Assembly: GCA_018287875.1 (NCBI GenBank)
Contig: JAGVVL010000002.1
Location: forward strand, 2,790,001-2,854,000
DNA length: 64,000 nucleotides
Source: Nigrospora sphaerica
Lineage: Eukaryota; Ascomycota; Sordariomycetes; Amphisphaeriales; Apiosporaceae
Reading direction: 5' to 3'
This document shows, piece after piece, positions 48,800 through 58,512 of this stretch (its first letter is position 1; each line of letters opens with the position of its first letter). The translations under genes were made by a program, and so were the position numbers. Under the pieces are notes generated by a model, which was not told where the DNA came from, ran no database searches, and saw only the letters and a program-made list of their open reading frames with translations.

Positions 48800-49913
48800 C
48801 TAGCTGTTGTAGACAGCGACATAGTCGACCTGCATAGTACCGCCCGACACGGTCTGGGGCAGCGGCGTCGACCCGCCAAAGATGGCGTTCGGGAACGCGC
48901 CGCCCATGGCGAGGTTCAGGAGGATGAAGTGCGGGTTATGTACGCTCTGGACCCATGCGTTGTCGTCGTTGAGGTCCGACTGAACGATCTGCCAGAAGAT
49001 CTGGCCGTCGACGAACCACCGGATCGCCTCTTGAGGGCCAGACCTGTCCACCTCGAAGGTGTACGTGTGCCAGTTGCCGGCGAAGGGCGTTCCGAGCGGC
49101 GAGGTGCTCGTGTGAAAGGAACGACCCGAAGTCTCGCGGCAAGCACCCCCCGGGTTCGTGCCGCAGTGCAGCGTGCCGTAGATGGTGTTGAACCCGTTCG
49201 CGTTTTCCATGATGTCGAACTCACCAATGCCGGGCCAGTTCCTGCATTGCCATGCCGGTAAGCATGCGCACCCTCACGGGGCAGAATCGAAGAGGCCACG
49301 CTGAACTTACTGGTAGTTGCCTCGGTACCGCGACCCGAGAGTCCAGAACGCCGGCCAGTAGCCGGCCGCCTGTTGTCCCGAGACGTTGGGCAGATTGATC
49401 CTCGCCTGGATAAGCATCTTACGGCCAGGCTGCGCCATGAAATCGCTTCTCTGCGACTCGATCCGCGCCGACGTCCACCGCCCTCCTCCGTCCTTCAGGG
49501 CGGTGATGCGGAGGTTGCCGTTGCCGTCCAACTTGAGGTTGTTGACGCTGCTGGTATACGTCTGGATTTCTCCAGTACCCCAGTTGGCAGGACCACCGGG
49601 ATAGCTGGTGCCCGTGTCGACGATCCAGTTGCCGGTGTTGGGCAGGCTGTTCGCGCCGCCGATGAAATCTTCGCCCCCTATACTCCCTGAAGTTAACACC
49701 GCCCCGGACAGGTTCACGAAGAAATTTCTCTTCGTCTGCTCGGCACCCAAGACACACGGGAGAAGGAGTAGAGGGGCATTTCTTGTGCCCAGCGTGGGAG
49801 GTCGGCTTCGAGGGTTGCTTACAAGTTAGGCTGTAACCCGCCACGGACGGGATGGCGGCTTGGACCAGGGACGCGCCGGCCACCACGGCCGTGAAGAGAC
49901 GGTAGACACCCAT
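48800..49913 (-). CDS. Secreted GH16-family beta-glucanase
   Basis: Three exons on the minus strand: 49913-49823, 49677-49311 and 49241-48800; 299 residues. A signal peptide of about 19 residues (MGVYRLFTAVVAGASLVQA) precedes the mature enzyme. The catalytic motif reads GEFDIME: nucleophile Glu160, Asp162 and acid/base Glu165, the GH16 ExDxxE pattern. Other family marks are GTGEIQTYT, AGYWPAFWTLG, NWHTYTFEVDR and FILLNLAMGG near the end. GH16 enzymes of this layout cut beta-1,3 or mixed beta-1,3/1,4-glucans, and may act on plant walls or on the fungus's own wall. The first intron is long (145 bases). I chose the acceptor at 49678 because it lies at a normal distance from a TTAAC branch-like site; a TTCAG 14 bases earlier would add a few residues. 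There is no GPI-type hydrophobic tail. Confidence 0.93.
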
Positions 49914-50055
49914 TTTGTTGACGGCTGCAAAGGCTGCGAGAGCGACTAATGTCCAGGGGCAAAAGGAGTGACTGGGAAGGAACGGTCGTCACTGTTCGGG
50001 AGACTGTTGAGCGCGGTGTCTGAGAGAGGATTTTTCTTTCATGGTTCCTTGACGG

Positions 50056-50064
50056 TTATATACT
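50056..50064 (-). promoter_or_regulatory. TATA-box candidate for the GH16 gene
   Basis: On the minus strand the sequence reads GTATATAA, about 143 bases upstream of the start codon. The position suits a fungal TATA element with a normal 5' leader. Confidence 0.4.
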
Positions 50065-51656
50065 CTCGAGAGCACACGATGCGATGGCTGCCATGGACGA
50101 CTTGGTATGTCTAGGCCTTGATTCCACCAATGGCATTACACGGCCGTCTTCGACCGGGAGCAAAAGGTAATTGATCCACCCCAACAAAGGCAGCTGGTCC
50201 GCCCCGGGTAGGGGGAGAGGTTCGTTTCGGCTGGGCGAATAGCATGGCGGTTCCTGACTTGATGGATCATCATGCGGCGTCTTCGCAGTTAGCGGATTGG
50301 TGGGCCGGGACATCACTGATGCTTTGCATTCCCACGTGGAGATGACACCTGAACGGGGCGGTGGGCAGCATCTCCTCGCGTGCGTCTTGGTCACTGGGTC
50401 TCGTCCGCAAAAGGGTCGTCCCCAGGGGTCCAGAAGAGGCCGTTCTAGTTCGCCCGCCATGGGCCGGCCGTCAGATTCCTGCCGCCAATACCCCAAAAGC
50501 AAGGCCAGGGCGCGCCGCGAAAGGTGTGCCGATGGCCGTTGACTGGATCGGAGCTGTCAGACTTGCATAGTTCATCTCCTCCTCTCCCAGCTCACGTCGC
50601 AGCCGGCGGACCCAGTACCAATCGACGCGGCGACCGGCACCCATCGGCTAGTCAGTATGGGGACGGAGAGCACATATTCAAGTAGGTATGCCGGTCAGCC
50701 ATGCTGATGTCGGGGGTACATCTGGAGGAGAGCCGGTGGTTTTCGGTCCACGTCCGGATTCTGACGGAGACACCTGCCCGTTCAGGTTAAGCTTCGGCGG
50801 CATTCCAGGTCAGAAGCCATCGCGACCAGACAAAACACAACCACGTCTTTTCGCTGCCTGGATGCCTTCTCGCCCTGCTATTGGTGCCGCATGGTTTCAT
50901 GCGCAATGAGCGTGCCATCACGATTGAGGAAGGCCGAAAAGGCTACCCCGTGGGCTTCTGTCTCAGACAGCCTGGGCGGAAATCTCGGCCTTCCCCCCCT
51001 GGCCGGGCCTGTCGCTTTTGCTTCTGCCACGCACCTTTACCAATAGCCCTCTCGCCCCGTGCACGAAAAGCAAGCCATAGACCTCGTGGGAGGGGGGACT
51101 TTGGGGTCGGGAGCCCACGCGTGGGCGACCACCACCTGCTGTGTGGGTGGTGGCGAGGGATGTTAGAACCCCAAGTTCAAAAGGAAATGGGTCTCATGCG
51201 CAACCCGTGCCTACCATACTACCACCCGCGAATCAGAATAGGCTATGTGCCAGTATGCCGAACCCCTACTCCCAAGGGCACGGCGACTGATCTGATCAAC
51301 TGCCGGTAACTGGTAGAACACAAGCCCCTCCTCCCATATTACACAGTAGTAACCAAGGGAAATCACCAGGGGGGAGAGGCTCAACTGCAGGGATGGGTGG
51401 TCGTGCGGTTTTTTGTCCACGCCGCCCTCCCCTCGCGGCCCCCAAATCGTTCCCCGACCCGGCCTTCCCGTCCGATCTTTGGCGATTGATGGTTCTCTAG
51501 CGCACGGTCGGGGTGCCACGGTACCGGACCCGGCAATCAAGGTCGCCCGCTTCTGGACCCCCCATCCCATCGCGTAGCCCAAGCAGCTATCGCTTACGCC
51601 TCTTGCGCATCTTGGCCCGAAAAAGGAAGTGGTACGCACCAAACTACATCCGTTTT

Positions 51657-51676
51657 GGGGGGGGGGGGGGGGGGGG
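51657..51676 (+). repeat. 20-base G homopolymer
   Basis: An uninterrupted run of G. Such a run is capable of quadruplex formation, is prone to length change, and is a likely sequencing-error site. Confidence 0.85.
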
Positions 51677-52809
51677 CACACGGGGGCGTCAGCCACCGAA
51701 GGAAAGAAAAACCGTCATCCAGGCTTCACATCGTTTTGGTGGCAATCACCCCGACGGTAGTTGGTCCCTTGTCTGTAAATTACATCCAAAAAGCGCTTCG
51801 TGCACGTTCGAGTAAACACTTACGGGATTGGAAATATCGTGTATGATACAGGCGAGAAAGATAGCGTAAGATGAGCCAAGCATCTGTACCAGAGACCGTT
51901 CACCATACCTGCCGGTTTGGTTACGTTTTCCTTCAGCGCGAAACTGGGTTCCGTCGAGGCAGGGATGGGATACAGGCTGAACAGGGATGCAGTGGGAATA
52001 TGTGCCTGTGGTGAATGCAAAAGTGTGGAAGTGGAGTCTGTCGGACTGAGGTGTACGGCAGCACAGAACAGAAAGAAGACGACCAAAGAGGCTGTCACAG
52101 ATCTCCCCCTTCTGCACACCCGGCGCTATCTTCGGGAGCGGGCATAGATACGGCAGGTAACTAACTGTTCGGACGCCATCGTCCCAACGACTGGTGGAAG
52201 TGTAAATGTCCAGCTGTGGACTCTCGTGACAAAGCGGGATTCCGATCACAGTCACTCGGCGGCTAGAGAAGGCAGGTTCCGGAGACGCTCCTGGACTGGC
52301 TGGAAGGGGATCACGGCGCGGTGAAAATTCCACGCTGTATGAGAGAGCTGTGGTGCGCACCGTAGCGCCAACTCCCTCACGCCAACTTTGCTGGAAGCCA
52401 TGCGCGTGTGAAAACGGGTTCGGCTGGTAAAATTGGGAACGGCCGACCTAATAGGAACCGAAAAGTTATAGCCCCCGTCGGGACCAAGGCTGAGGAAGTT
52501 CTGCTGGCACATAAGGTTCAACCTTGGCCATCGTGGCGCTTGGCCCAGTATGGCAATTGCCATATTGTGTTCCCCCATATCTAGAGGAGGATTACGAAGT
52601 CTTAGAATCGATTCTCTGCCTCTAAAGCATCAAGTCCGATGTCTTTGGTTTGAGGAGGCTTAGCAGGACCAATGAGCCAAACGATGAGTCATTCGGTGTA
52701 AGCGATATGGGTATATGTTCGACAGACTCCTCGAGGTCCAGATCGACCCTTCGCATTCCGTAAGGGCAGCACCTCCAAGGGAACACACCAAGACTGAACC
52801 CAAGTCGGA

Positions 52810-52817
52810 TATTTAAA
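52810..52817 (+). promoter_or_regulatory. TATA-like element before the peptidyl-tRNA hydrolase gene
   Basis: TATTTAAA 73 bases upstream of the start codon at 52890. It is close to the ATG, so it could also be part of the leader. Confidence 0.25.
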
Positions 52818-52889
52818 AGAAAAAGCGATCTTCTTGGCGGCGGCATCATCGCTGACAGATCGCAACTGCACTCTGCGCTCGTACAAGCC

Positions 52890-53723
52890 ATGGCCAATAG
52901 CAGAGCTGCGAAACGCCGCAAGGCACACGAGGACGCGGCTTGGAAGCAACAAGCCGTCGGAAGGGAAGGCGTTTCCCAAAATCACGACGGAGACACTGAA
53001 GAAGACTCGAAAAGCCCACTCGTCACGCTGGATCGGGAAGGTCCCCAGACTGTACCGACTGCGCCGCCATGCACGCCTTGTTCCACCAACCATCTCTTCA
53101 TAGCGTCACTGGGCAATCCGGCACCGCATGAAAACAGCCGGCACTCGGCAGGGCATATCGTCCTCCAAGCCCTACAATCCCGGCTCGGATTTGCCAAGGC
53201 AAAAAGATCGAAAGCCCTCGCCGGCGGTTGGATATCAGAAGGCGCTTTCGGCACGGGGATGAAGCTGGCTCTATGGCAATGCCCAAGCTTCATGAATGAC
53301 TCGGGGACTTCCGTTCTGAAAGCATACCGGAGCTACATCGCCACTGCACACAGCCCAGGGATCGGCAACCCGCCGCCTCTGGTCCTCCTCCACGATGAGA
53401 TGGAGGTCGCCCCGGGCCACCTCAAAGTCAGCAGCGGCTTCTCAAGCGCCAGGGGGCACAACGGGGTCAAATCGGTGCAACAAAGCCTCCAGTCGGCGGG
53501 GTTGACGACACCTCGGACGGAAAGCAACGGGGAAACTAGATTCATAAGAATCGGCGTGGGGATAGGAAGGCCAGCTGGGGCGAGCAGGCAGAAAGAAGAC
53601 ATCGCGGCTTATGTCTTGGGTACGCTGAGCGACACCGAAAGGGAAGCGATGGAGCAAATATCAACACAAAAGCTGGTGGATTTTCTAGAAGAGGGCATTC
53701 CGCTTCGAAGGGACACCGGCTGA
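52890..53723 (+). CDS. PTH1: Peptidyl-tRNA hydrolase, Pth1 family
   Basis: Single exon, 277 residues. The enzyme frees tRNA from peptides dropped by stalled ribosomes. All active-site positions of the bacterial-type Pth1 fold are present: the LGNP loop (74-77), the catalytic His85 in SRHSAG, Asn136 in FMNDSG, Asp169 in HDEMEV, and Asn191 in RGHNGVKS. A 65-residue N-terminal extension rich in Lys/Arg then Asp/Glu precedes the fold. It could carry a targeting signal, since fungal Pth1 is often mitochondrial, but it is not a clean amphipathic presequence. The usual RHN is RHS here, a mild departure. The gene stands alone, divergent from GH16 with 3 kb between. Confidence 0.93.
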   Translation: MANSRAAKRRKAHEDAAWKQQAVGREGVSQNHDGDTEEDSKSPLVTLDREGPQTVPTAPPCTPCSTNHLFIASLGNPAPHENSRHSAGHIVLQALQSRLGFAKAKRSKALAGGWISEGAFGTGMKLALWQCPSFMNDSGTSVLKAYRSYIATAHSPGIGNPPPLVLLHDEMEVAPGHLKVSSGFSSARGHNGVKSVQQSLQSAGLTTPRTESNGETRFIRIGVGIGRPAGASRQKEDIAAYVLGTLSDTEREAMEQISTQKLVDFLEEGIPLRRDTG

Positions 53724-54880
53724 TCGATACGAATCCGCACGTAATACTACCTGCCGCCAGTCCGCCTTCATCCGTGACCTCGTGGCCAAAAGACTCTCTT
53801 TGTCCCCGTGTGTGTACCGAGTGCCTGGAATGCAGGCTGCAAGGGTACTGCTACTATCTTCAAGGACCCTAGACGCATTCAGCCGACTACCCGCGGGACA
53901 TACAGAGTGGCACACTACCGGGTGAGGCGGACCCGGCCCCGAAGGCGAGATGGAGGTGCAACCGTATCTTTCACCCTTTATGGACGTTTGCCGCCCAGCG
54001 AGGGCCGTTTCCGGCAGCGTCGTACCGGACCCGCCTGGATTAACCCTAAGATCGGGTCAGAACGCCCCTGAGCCACCTTACCCGCGGAGATGGCGTGGCT
54101 GGGAAAGCATTGGCTGGGGGTTCCCACGGTACGGAGGCTCTTTTTCCGTGCCTGGCCATTGCCCACCCAAGTCACTGCGTTGCATCGTGGGATCCCAGCC
54201 CAAGTTCGAGGAGACCCCGCGCCGTCAGGCCAAAAGACGAAGCCCGCACGCGTGCGGCTGAGACCGTGATTAACCGGAACCCCGGCATTGCAGCAGGAGA
54301 GAGGCGCCATAGATCAGATTCCTTTAAATTCCAGGGTTCGCCGGTGATGGGCGTCGGCCTGGGTAATATGCCTCGCAATATGGGTAAATGCACCAAAACG
54401 AGAGCAACCTGCTTTCGCTTAGCCAGCCAGGCCAGTCGGAGCCAGTTGGAGTTTTGAATATGTCCCGATGGTGGCAAACAGAATAACGAGCTGGCCACAT
54501 AGGAATGTCGCGCGATTGGCGACATGACAGCTGAGGCAAGGTCATCGTTGCGTCGAGGGTTCCAGAGGCGGTCCACGACGAGGGAGGAAGCAGGCGGATG
54601 TCAACTTTTGACACGCCACAAAAGCAGGTGTCCAATTGAAGGCTCGGTGGCAATACGCCGCCGTATACAAGAAAGAGCCTGTTCCGGGCCAGCTTGGGGG
54701 GTTATTGATCCAAGTGTCATGTTGTTTTCGTCCCAGGCCACCTATACAACCATCTCGCCTTCGTCTAATTATACCTCCCGGCGGCTCTGTCTTATCTTCT
54801 GGGCCCCTTTCCGGACGACCCCGTAACATCCTACACGCAAGGCGCACTCAAGGACGCTGCCTACGTCCCACCAGCACACG
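53724..54880. other. Intergenic region upstream of the DUF4360 gene
   Basis: About 1.2 kb between two plus-strand genes. No gene, repeat or clear control element was recognised. Confidence 0.5.
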
Positions 54881-55623
54881 ATGCGCCTGCAAACCCTGTT
54901 GCCCCTGGCGACGGCGGCGACGAGCGCCTCGATGGTGGCCCGGCGCGGCGGCGACGGGGCGGTGCCGGCGGCGCTCCCGCGCCTGACGTCGGTGCAGTAC
55001 TCGGGCAGCGGGTGCCCATCGGGGGCGCCGGGCGTCGAGCGGTCGGGCGGCTTCGGCGACGCCCGCTTCCGGCTGACAGCCTTCGCCGTGACGAGCGCCG
55101 CCGCCCCCGGCGACCGCACCGCCCAGTGCGCGGTGCACCTGCGCGCGGCCGGCGCCTCGGCCGGCTGGCAGGCCGCCGTCGCCGCCGTCGACGTCCGTGG
55201 CCGCCTCGTCCTCGACCCCGGCGCCGGCCTCGACTACTTTGTCACCACCTTCTGGAGCCAGAATGCCGGAGACACGGTAAGCCACTTCTCCCTTGACCTC
55301 GCCAGGCGGGGCATGGACGCTGGTGGGGAGAAAAAGGGGGGGAGGAAGGAGGAAAGAATAAATGCCCAAGCTGACAAAACGAACCCAAGGCCACCGTCCG
55401 TGGTACCATCGATAATAACGAAGGCTCCCGCTTTGACGACATTGTCACGGTCCGCGCCACCATGCCCAGCTCGAACATTGCCTGGTCACCCTGTACCGAC
55501 GCCAGTGGCGACATCGGCATTCTCAACATCAATTTTCGGACGGCACTCAAAGTGAACGACGAAAGTTACGGAACCTTTGGTGATCCTACCGAGACAGTTA
55601 GCTATGTCTGGAGGCGATGTTAG
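54881..55623 (+). CDS. Small secreted DUF4360-type protein
   Basis: Two exons, 54881-55276 and 55390-55623, in phase; 209 residues. The first residues (MRLQTLLPLATAATSASMV) form a probable signal peptide. The mature protein has the DUF4360 opening PRLTSVQYSGSGCPSG and a matching C-terminal half (VRGTIDNNEGSRFDDIVTVRATMPSS, a conserved Cys in WSPCTD, and INFRTALKV). DUF4360 proteins are secreted by many ascomycetes and have no proven function. Four or more cysteines suggest disulphides in a beta-sandwich-like fold. Exon 1 is extremely GC-rich with third-position G/C almost throughout, while exon 2 is visibly less so. The stop lies 193 bases from the convergent eIF2 alpha stop. Confidence 0.85.
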
Positions 55624-55816
55624 TCTAGGTCACCAGAAAGTTGCGTTTCAGGTGCCATTCATTGTTTGGACTCGCTGAATTATTAATGATACTTTTAGAA
55701 CTCCACACGATGATGGCTTCCATAGTCGCTGTAGCCGGGTTCCGTAACCTCTATTTTCGTATCGTCATTCGGTCCCTTTCCATGACCATACCGTAGACGC
55801 AATTCCCATAGGCGAC

Positions 55817-56833
55817 CTACTTCGCCACGTCAAGGCCAATGTCGTTTTGAATGTCATTGTCATCGCTCTCGGAAACATCATCATCACCGTCGACCTCGGC
55901 GTTCTCCAGCTCCGTCTTCGCCATGAGAGCTGCCAGCTCGGCTTCGTCGGAGCTGGTGACAATCTTGGGCGCCATCTTGACTTTCAGGTTGCCGCCCTCG
56001 GACTCGATGCTCTTGCGGATCTCGACGATGGCATCCTCCATGTGCTGGATGCCAGCCTTCACATCCGTGCAGGTGTTCGTCAGGGTATAGAGAGGAGCGG
56101 CAATCACTCTGGCCTTCAACGAGTGCTCATCGGTGCTGAAAGCCTCGGTGGTTTTGAATGCCCTTTTGATCGCATCGATACCCTCGGGTTCGAAACATGT
56201 GACGGCCACCTCGGCACGCACCTTACTAGGCTGGGGAGCGTGTCGTTTACTTATGTAGGTCTTCACTTCCTCAGCCACAGCGTCGCTGGGGAAGGTGATA
56301 TCGTTCCAGACCTCGGGGTTGCTGGTGGGCGCGCAGCGTTAGTGACATGGTCGGCGGGAAGCAGAGACTCGCGTGTGAACTCACGTCAGGGAGAGTCTGA
56401 AAGCATCCATAGCGTGGCCGAACTTCTTGTGCAGGGGCCAGGCGATGCTCTCGTACAGCGTCTGGATCGGGGTTTGCGTGCTCTCGGCAACGTGGCGCAT
56501 GATGGAGTGGACCATCTTGCTCTTGTTGTAGCGCTCCTCGCACTTGACAGTATCCTCCGCCGAGACACGGCGCTTGGACAAGTCGATGTAGCCCTTCTCC
56601 TTGTCGACTCGGACGACCACGACAACCTCGTTGCGGCCGACCCGGATGAGCTTCTGAACGGACCGAATGCGCCGCCGTGACAGCTCAGAGAGCAGAATCA
56701 TGCCGGTAATGTTGTCGTATTCGAGGAGCTTCACGTATGCGCCCATGTCCTCCACCGACTGAACATTAACCATGACGAGGCTGTCGACCTCGGGGTACTT
56801 TTCTTCGTAAAAACGACAATTCGTGAGCGACAT
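55817..56833 (-). CDS. SUI2: Translation initiation factor eIF2, alpha subunit
   Basis: Two exons on the minus strand, 56833-56385 and 56321-55817; 317 residues. The intron is 63 bases with a GTGAGT donor, a CACTAAC branch site and CCAG acceptor. The protein starts [17 protein letters not shown] and has an S1-type RNA-binding fold ([20 protein letters not shown]). The stress-kinase target serine (Ser51 in yeast numbering) lies in [12 protein letters not shown] at 52, counting Met. The helical domain ([18 protein letters not shown]) and the C-terminal alpha/beta domain ([21 protein letters not shown]) follow. An acidic tail ([13 protein letters not shown]) ends the protein. eIF2 delivers initiator tRNA to the ribosome, and phosphorylation by Gcn2-type kinases lowers general translation in starvation and stress. 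Confidence 0.97.
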
Positions 56834-57386
56834 CGTGGCGGTTGTGGGGGTGGTTCCTGCTCGGTGTGGTGGTTCTGGGGACGAGAAGAATGTTCCGGGT
56901 GATGCACGGAGAATTGTTGTTGGAGATGTGGTTTGCGCTGCGTGCGGAAGCGTGGATTGAGGGGCTTATGTACTTTTATAGGTGGGCTACATTGGCCAGC
57001 AGCTGATCCCCCGCCAAAAGTGACTCACTAGCTTGAGCTTTCGAGGTACATACCTGCCCTGCGCCGATTTTGAGCGGATAAGTGCGTCTACGCGACTGAA
57101 TTTTTTTGGGCAAGCTACTTCGGTAGGTACCTTGCACTGGCTTGGGCACGCGCCTGGCATCAAAACCCAAACAATGGACATTGAGCGCCATAGGATTCGT
57201 ACTTTGGGTATCTACTTAGTTGGGTACTTACCTCACCTGTACTCTCCAGTCGAAGGGTTTAAGCCAGCATGTTCGAAGTCTACCTAGACCGCCTTCGTCC
57301 ACGCCAACCGTCGCTACCGTCATTGCACCGGGGTGATACTCCAAGGTGTCGAGGGCGTAATAGTGGACGCGCCAACAACACAAGAG

Positions 57387-57587
57387 GCTTCCTTCCGTAG
57401 GGCAGTGACCGGTCTGAGCTTCTTTCCATGGTCTCACGACCACGAGAAAGATAGGTACCTACCTCGCTTGGAAGCGAGGTAGGTACGTGAGCTCGGCGAG
57501 GTACATGCTAACATCACAGGATGCTTCCGTAGGACAGTGGCCGGGCCGGGCCGGGCTTCTTGTTATGGTCTCGTGGTCACGAGAAGG
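57387..57587. repeat. Diverged direct repeat pair (about 65 bp each)
   Basis: Copy 1 at 57387-57450 and copy 2 at 57523-57587 share the order CTTCCGTAGG.CAGTG.CCGG, then a G/C-rich spacer, CTTCTT, ATGGTCTC and CACGAGAA. Copy 2 has an added CCGGG expansion and a perfect TCTCGTG/CACGAGA stem at 57569-57584 that is degraded in copy 1. A short flanking word (CCAAGGTGTCGA) also occurs twice, at 57341 and 57610. Confidence 0.75.
57455..57486. repeat. Perfect inverted repeat, 15-bp arms, 2-base loop
   Basis: Arms GTACCTACCTCGCTT and AAGCGAGGTAGGTAC are exact reverse complements around GG. It sits between the two direct-repeat copies and contains the TACCTACC word that is scattered in this genome segment. 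Confidence 0.9.
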
Positions 57588-58512
57588 ATCCCTGCGAAGC
57601 AACAACATGCCAAGGTGTCGAAGGAGGGGGCCGGAAAATATGCCTACCATAAACATTCACATCCCGTATCCCAACTCAGTACGAATAGGCAAGGGGGCAT
57701 ACTACATATAAAACCCCGTACCGAGGACATGGCACATGGCCAACAAACGCACGGTAAAAGATATGATGGCTTGCAAGCATCCCTCCTGCTCACGTGTGTC
57801 TCCTTCCTGCTTCCATGGAACCTCTGTTATTGGAAAGGATAATGTCGTATCTCCCGTCCCCCCCCCCCCGTAGTGCGCGGAGGCGTGTTGGCAGATGACA
57901 GTAAAGGTTCCAAGCTCTCCTCTCCACGGATGGATGTCAAAGAACTGGAGGTTGTGAGGTGGGGCTCGTAGTTTCAAAACTAGCTCGAATTTAAAGACCG
58001 TCTGCTAGCCCTACTTGGGAAGGATAAAGACTTTCAGTCAATCAAAGCCTTCGGGACTCGGATAATTGCAGCCACCGAGGCATGCTCAAGATAAGGTCGG
58101 TTCCACGTTCGAAAGCTTCAACTGCAAGCCCTTACCGCCCCAGCCGCCCAGGTCTTCTTTGCACCGACTAGCCCTGGTACTCTCCTTCCTCACACTTTGC
58201 AAAACCAAACCAACCAAAGCAAAAGCCGGCCGGACGGGAGCAGACGATCTCTCTCCAATGTCTGTCGGACTCTGCCGTCCTGGCAGCCGGCATCTCATTC
58301 GGCTTCATTCTTCACTCGCTTAGCGCCAGCAATCCCTCCTCCCCTTCTTGATACCCCTCCCCCAGTGTGCCGTCGGTAGCGCGCTGACTCGGCCTACTTT
58401 CCGTCATGTGAGGACGAAACACTCGGACGGTCCCCCTCCATATAATCCCGCCCCCTCGCGCAACGTTGGTGTACCGCCCGGCAATCCATACGTCGTTGGA
58501 GGCCACAACAGT

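Larger units (their letters stand above)
49914..52889. other. 3.0 kb divergent intergenic region
   Basis: Upstream of the GH16 gene (-) and the peptidyl-tRNA hydrolase gene (+). It contains a 20-base G run at 51657-51676 and no supported gene. Open frames here are short and compositionally random. Confidence 0.55.
56834..58512. other. Divergent intergenic region with duplicated module
   Basis: Upstream of eIF2 alpha (-) and NTE1 (+). The part near 57340-57624 carries a diverged direct duplication and hairpins (listed separately). A poly-C run lies at about 57860. No gene was seen. Confidence 0.55.
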
